From: an uncultured Parabacteroides sp.
Lineage (GTDB): Bacteria; Bacteroidota; Bacteroidia; Bacteroidales; Tannerellaceae
DNA length: 13,540 bases
NCBI GenBank assembly: GCA_900552465.1
Contig: URZO01000110.1
Coordinates: forward strand, 1-13,540
Direction: 5' to 3'
The stretch's first letter is position 1. Each line of letters begins with the position of its first letter. The position numbers and the translations under genes are program-made. A model generated the notes under the pieces. That model was not told where the DNA came from. It saw only the letters and a program-made list of their open reading frames with translations, and ran no database searches. Below are positions 13,402 to 13,540 of this stretch, piece after piece.

Positions 13402-13439
13402 TGTCTAATAATTAGACAGCGGTGTAAAGATATTAGACA
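13402..13439. promoter_or_regulatory. Tandem palindromic enhancer sites, candidate activator binding sites
   Basis: TGTCTAAT-A-ATTAGACA (13402-13418) is a perfect 8-bp palindrome with a one-base centre. A second 17-bp site, TGTAAAGATATTAGACA (13423-13439), matches it at 12 of 17 positions and keeps the whole right half ATTAGACA. Centres are 21 bp apart, two helical turns, so bound dimers would face the same side. The sites lie at about -82 to -119 from the predicted sigma-54 start, the usual place for NtrC-type enhancers. Confidence 0.7.
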
Positions 13440-13474
13440 CTCGCCATTATATCTTAGGCTGATTGGATGATTCA

Positions 13475-13482
13475 TATTTTTG
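13475..13482 (+). promoter_or_regulatory. Possible rightward -7 box leading out of the window
   Basis: TATTTTTG fits TAnnTTTG. It points at sequence beyond the right edge, with a predicted start near 13489 and the hairpin at 13499-13534 in the leader. There is no clear TTTG at the -33 distance, and no coding start is visible before 13540. Confidence 0.35.
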
Positions 13483-13498
13483 CATATTTGAGCTATCT

Positions 13499-13534
13499 TG
13501 TTCCCGCGCTTCGACGCGGGATCGCAGCGGAACA
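13499..13534. repeat. GC-rich nested hairpin at the right edge
   Basis: TCCCGCG (13502-13508) pairs with CGCGGGA (13515-13521) around a 6-base loop. An overlapping outer pair, TGTTCC (13499-13504) and GGAACA (13529-13534), allows an alternative fold. The high GC stands out from the AT-rich surroundings. It could be a leader hairpin or a REP-like element; the next bases (GGTTTT) meet the window edge. Confidence 0.5.
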
Positions 13535-13540
13535 GGTTTT

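Noticed and set aside
1..13540. tRNA, rRNA, CRISPR arrays, integrase or toxin-antitoxin genes
   Set aside because: I looked for cloverleaf-type sequences, regularly spaced direct repeats and the usual protein motifs and saw none. A covariance-model scan would be needed to exclude small RNAs.

Overview
The window looks like a chromosomal stretch from a Bacteroidales bacterium, most likely Parabacteroides or a close relative. This rests on three things: promoter -7 boxes of the form TAnnTTTG ahead of most transcription units (one with TTTG exactly 19 bp upstream), an almost complete lack of strong Shine-Dalgarno sites, and gene families and pairings familiar from this order (a DUF4783-type secreted protein just before nadC, a two-FtsX-domain ABC permease of about 790 residues, and an LTA-synthase-like membrane sulfatase in a Gram-negative setting). 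The genus is an inference; no marker gene in the window settles it.

Layout, left to right. (1) 1-1328 is gene-poor: the first codons of a leftward membrane or exported protein with a textbook promoter, a small leftward two-helix membrane ORF, then about 800 bp without a convincing gene. That stretch holds a degenerate 21-22 bp tandem repeat array, a 15-bp inverted repeat and an orphan leftward terminator. (2) 1329-4410: a PatB/MalY-type C-S lyase converges on a membrane-anchored phosphoglycerol- or phosphoethanolamine-transferase-like enzyme. (3) 4594-6249: a SlyD-type FKBP prolyl isomerase followed six bases later, in the same frame, by aroC with a GTG start. (4) 6347-8148: rlmH leftward, divergent from a DUF4783-nadC operon. 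(5) 8159-9439: a leftward operon of an RsmI-like methyltransferase and a WbpD-type sugar N-acetyltransferase joined as TAAATG. It is divergent from an RsmF/NSUN-family rRNA m5C methyltransferase (9525-10919) through back-to-back promoters whose -7 boxes are one base apart. (6) 10922-13291: a leftward FtsX/MacB-like ABC permease.

The most informative non-coding region is 13292-13540. Upstream of the permease is a near-consensus sigma-54 (RpoN) -24/-12 promoter with correct spacing and a 29-base leader. About 90 bp further upstream is a perfect 8+1+8 palindrome, TGTCTAAT-A-ATTAGACA, with a degenerate second copy centred 21 bp away, as expected for enhancer sites of an NtrC-type activator. This suggests the permease belongs to a signal-responsive, sigma-54-controlled export system whose regulator and partners lie outside the window. 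A rightward TAnnTTTG promoter and a GC-rich hairpin then lead off the right edge.

The two convergent junctions that have room (patB/sulfatase and aroC/rlmH) are both filled by arrays of short degenerate tandem units (8-10 bp), inverted around an AT-rich centre and running into the stop codon of the leftward gene. They may act as bidirectional terminators or be REP-like elements. Most of the rest is ordinary housekeeping: aromatic amino acid and NAD synthesis, rRNA modification, protein folding and envelope work. I see no tRNA, rRNA, CRISPR array or intact insertion sequence.
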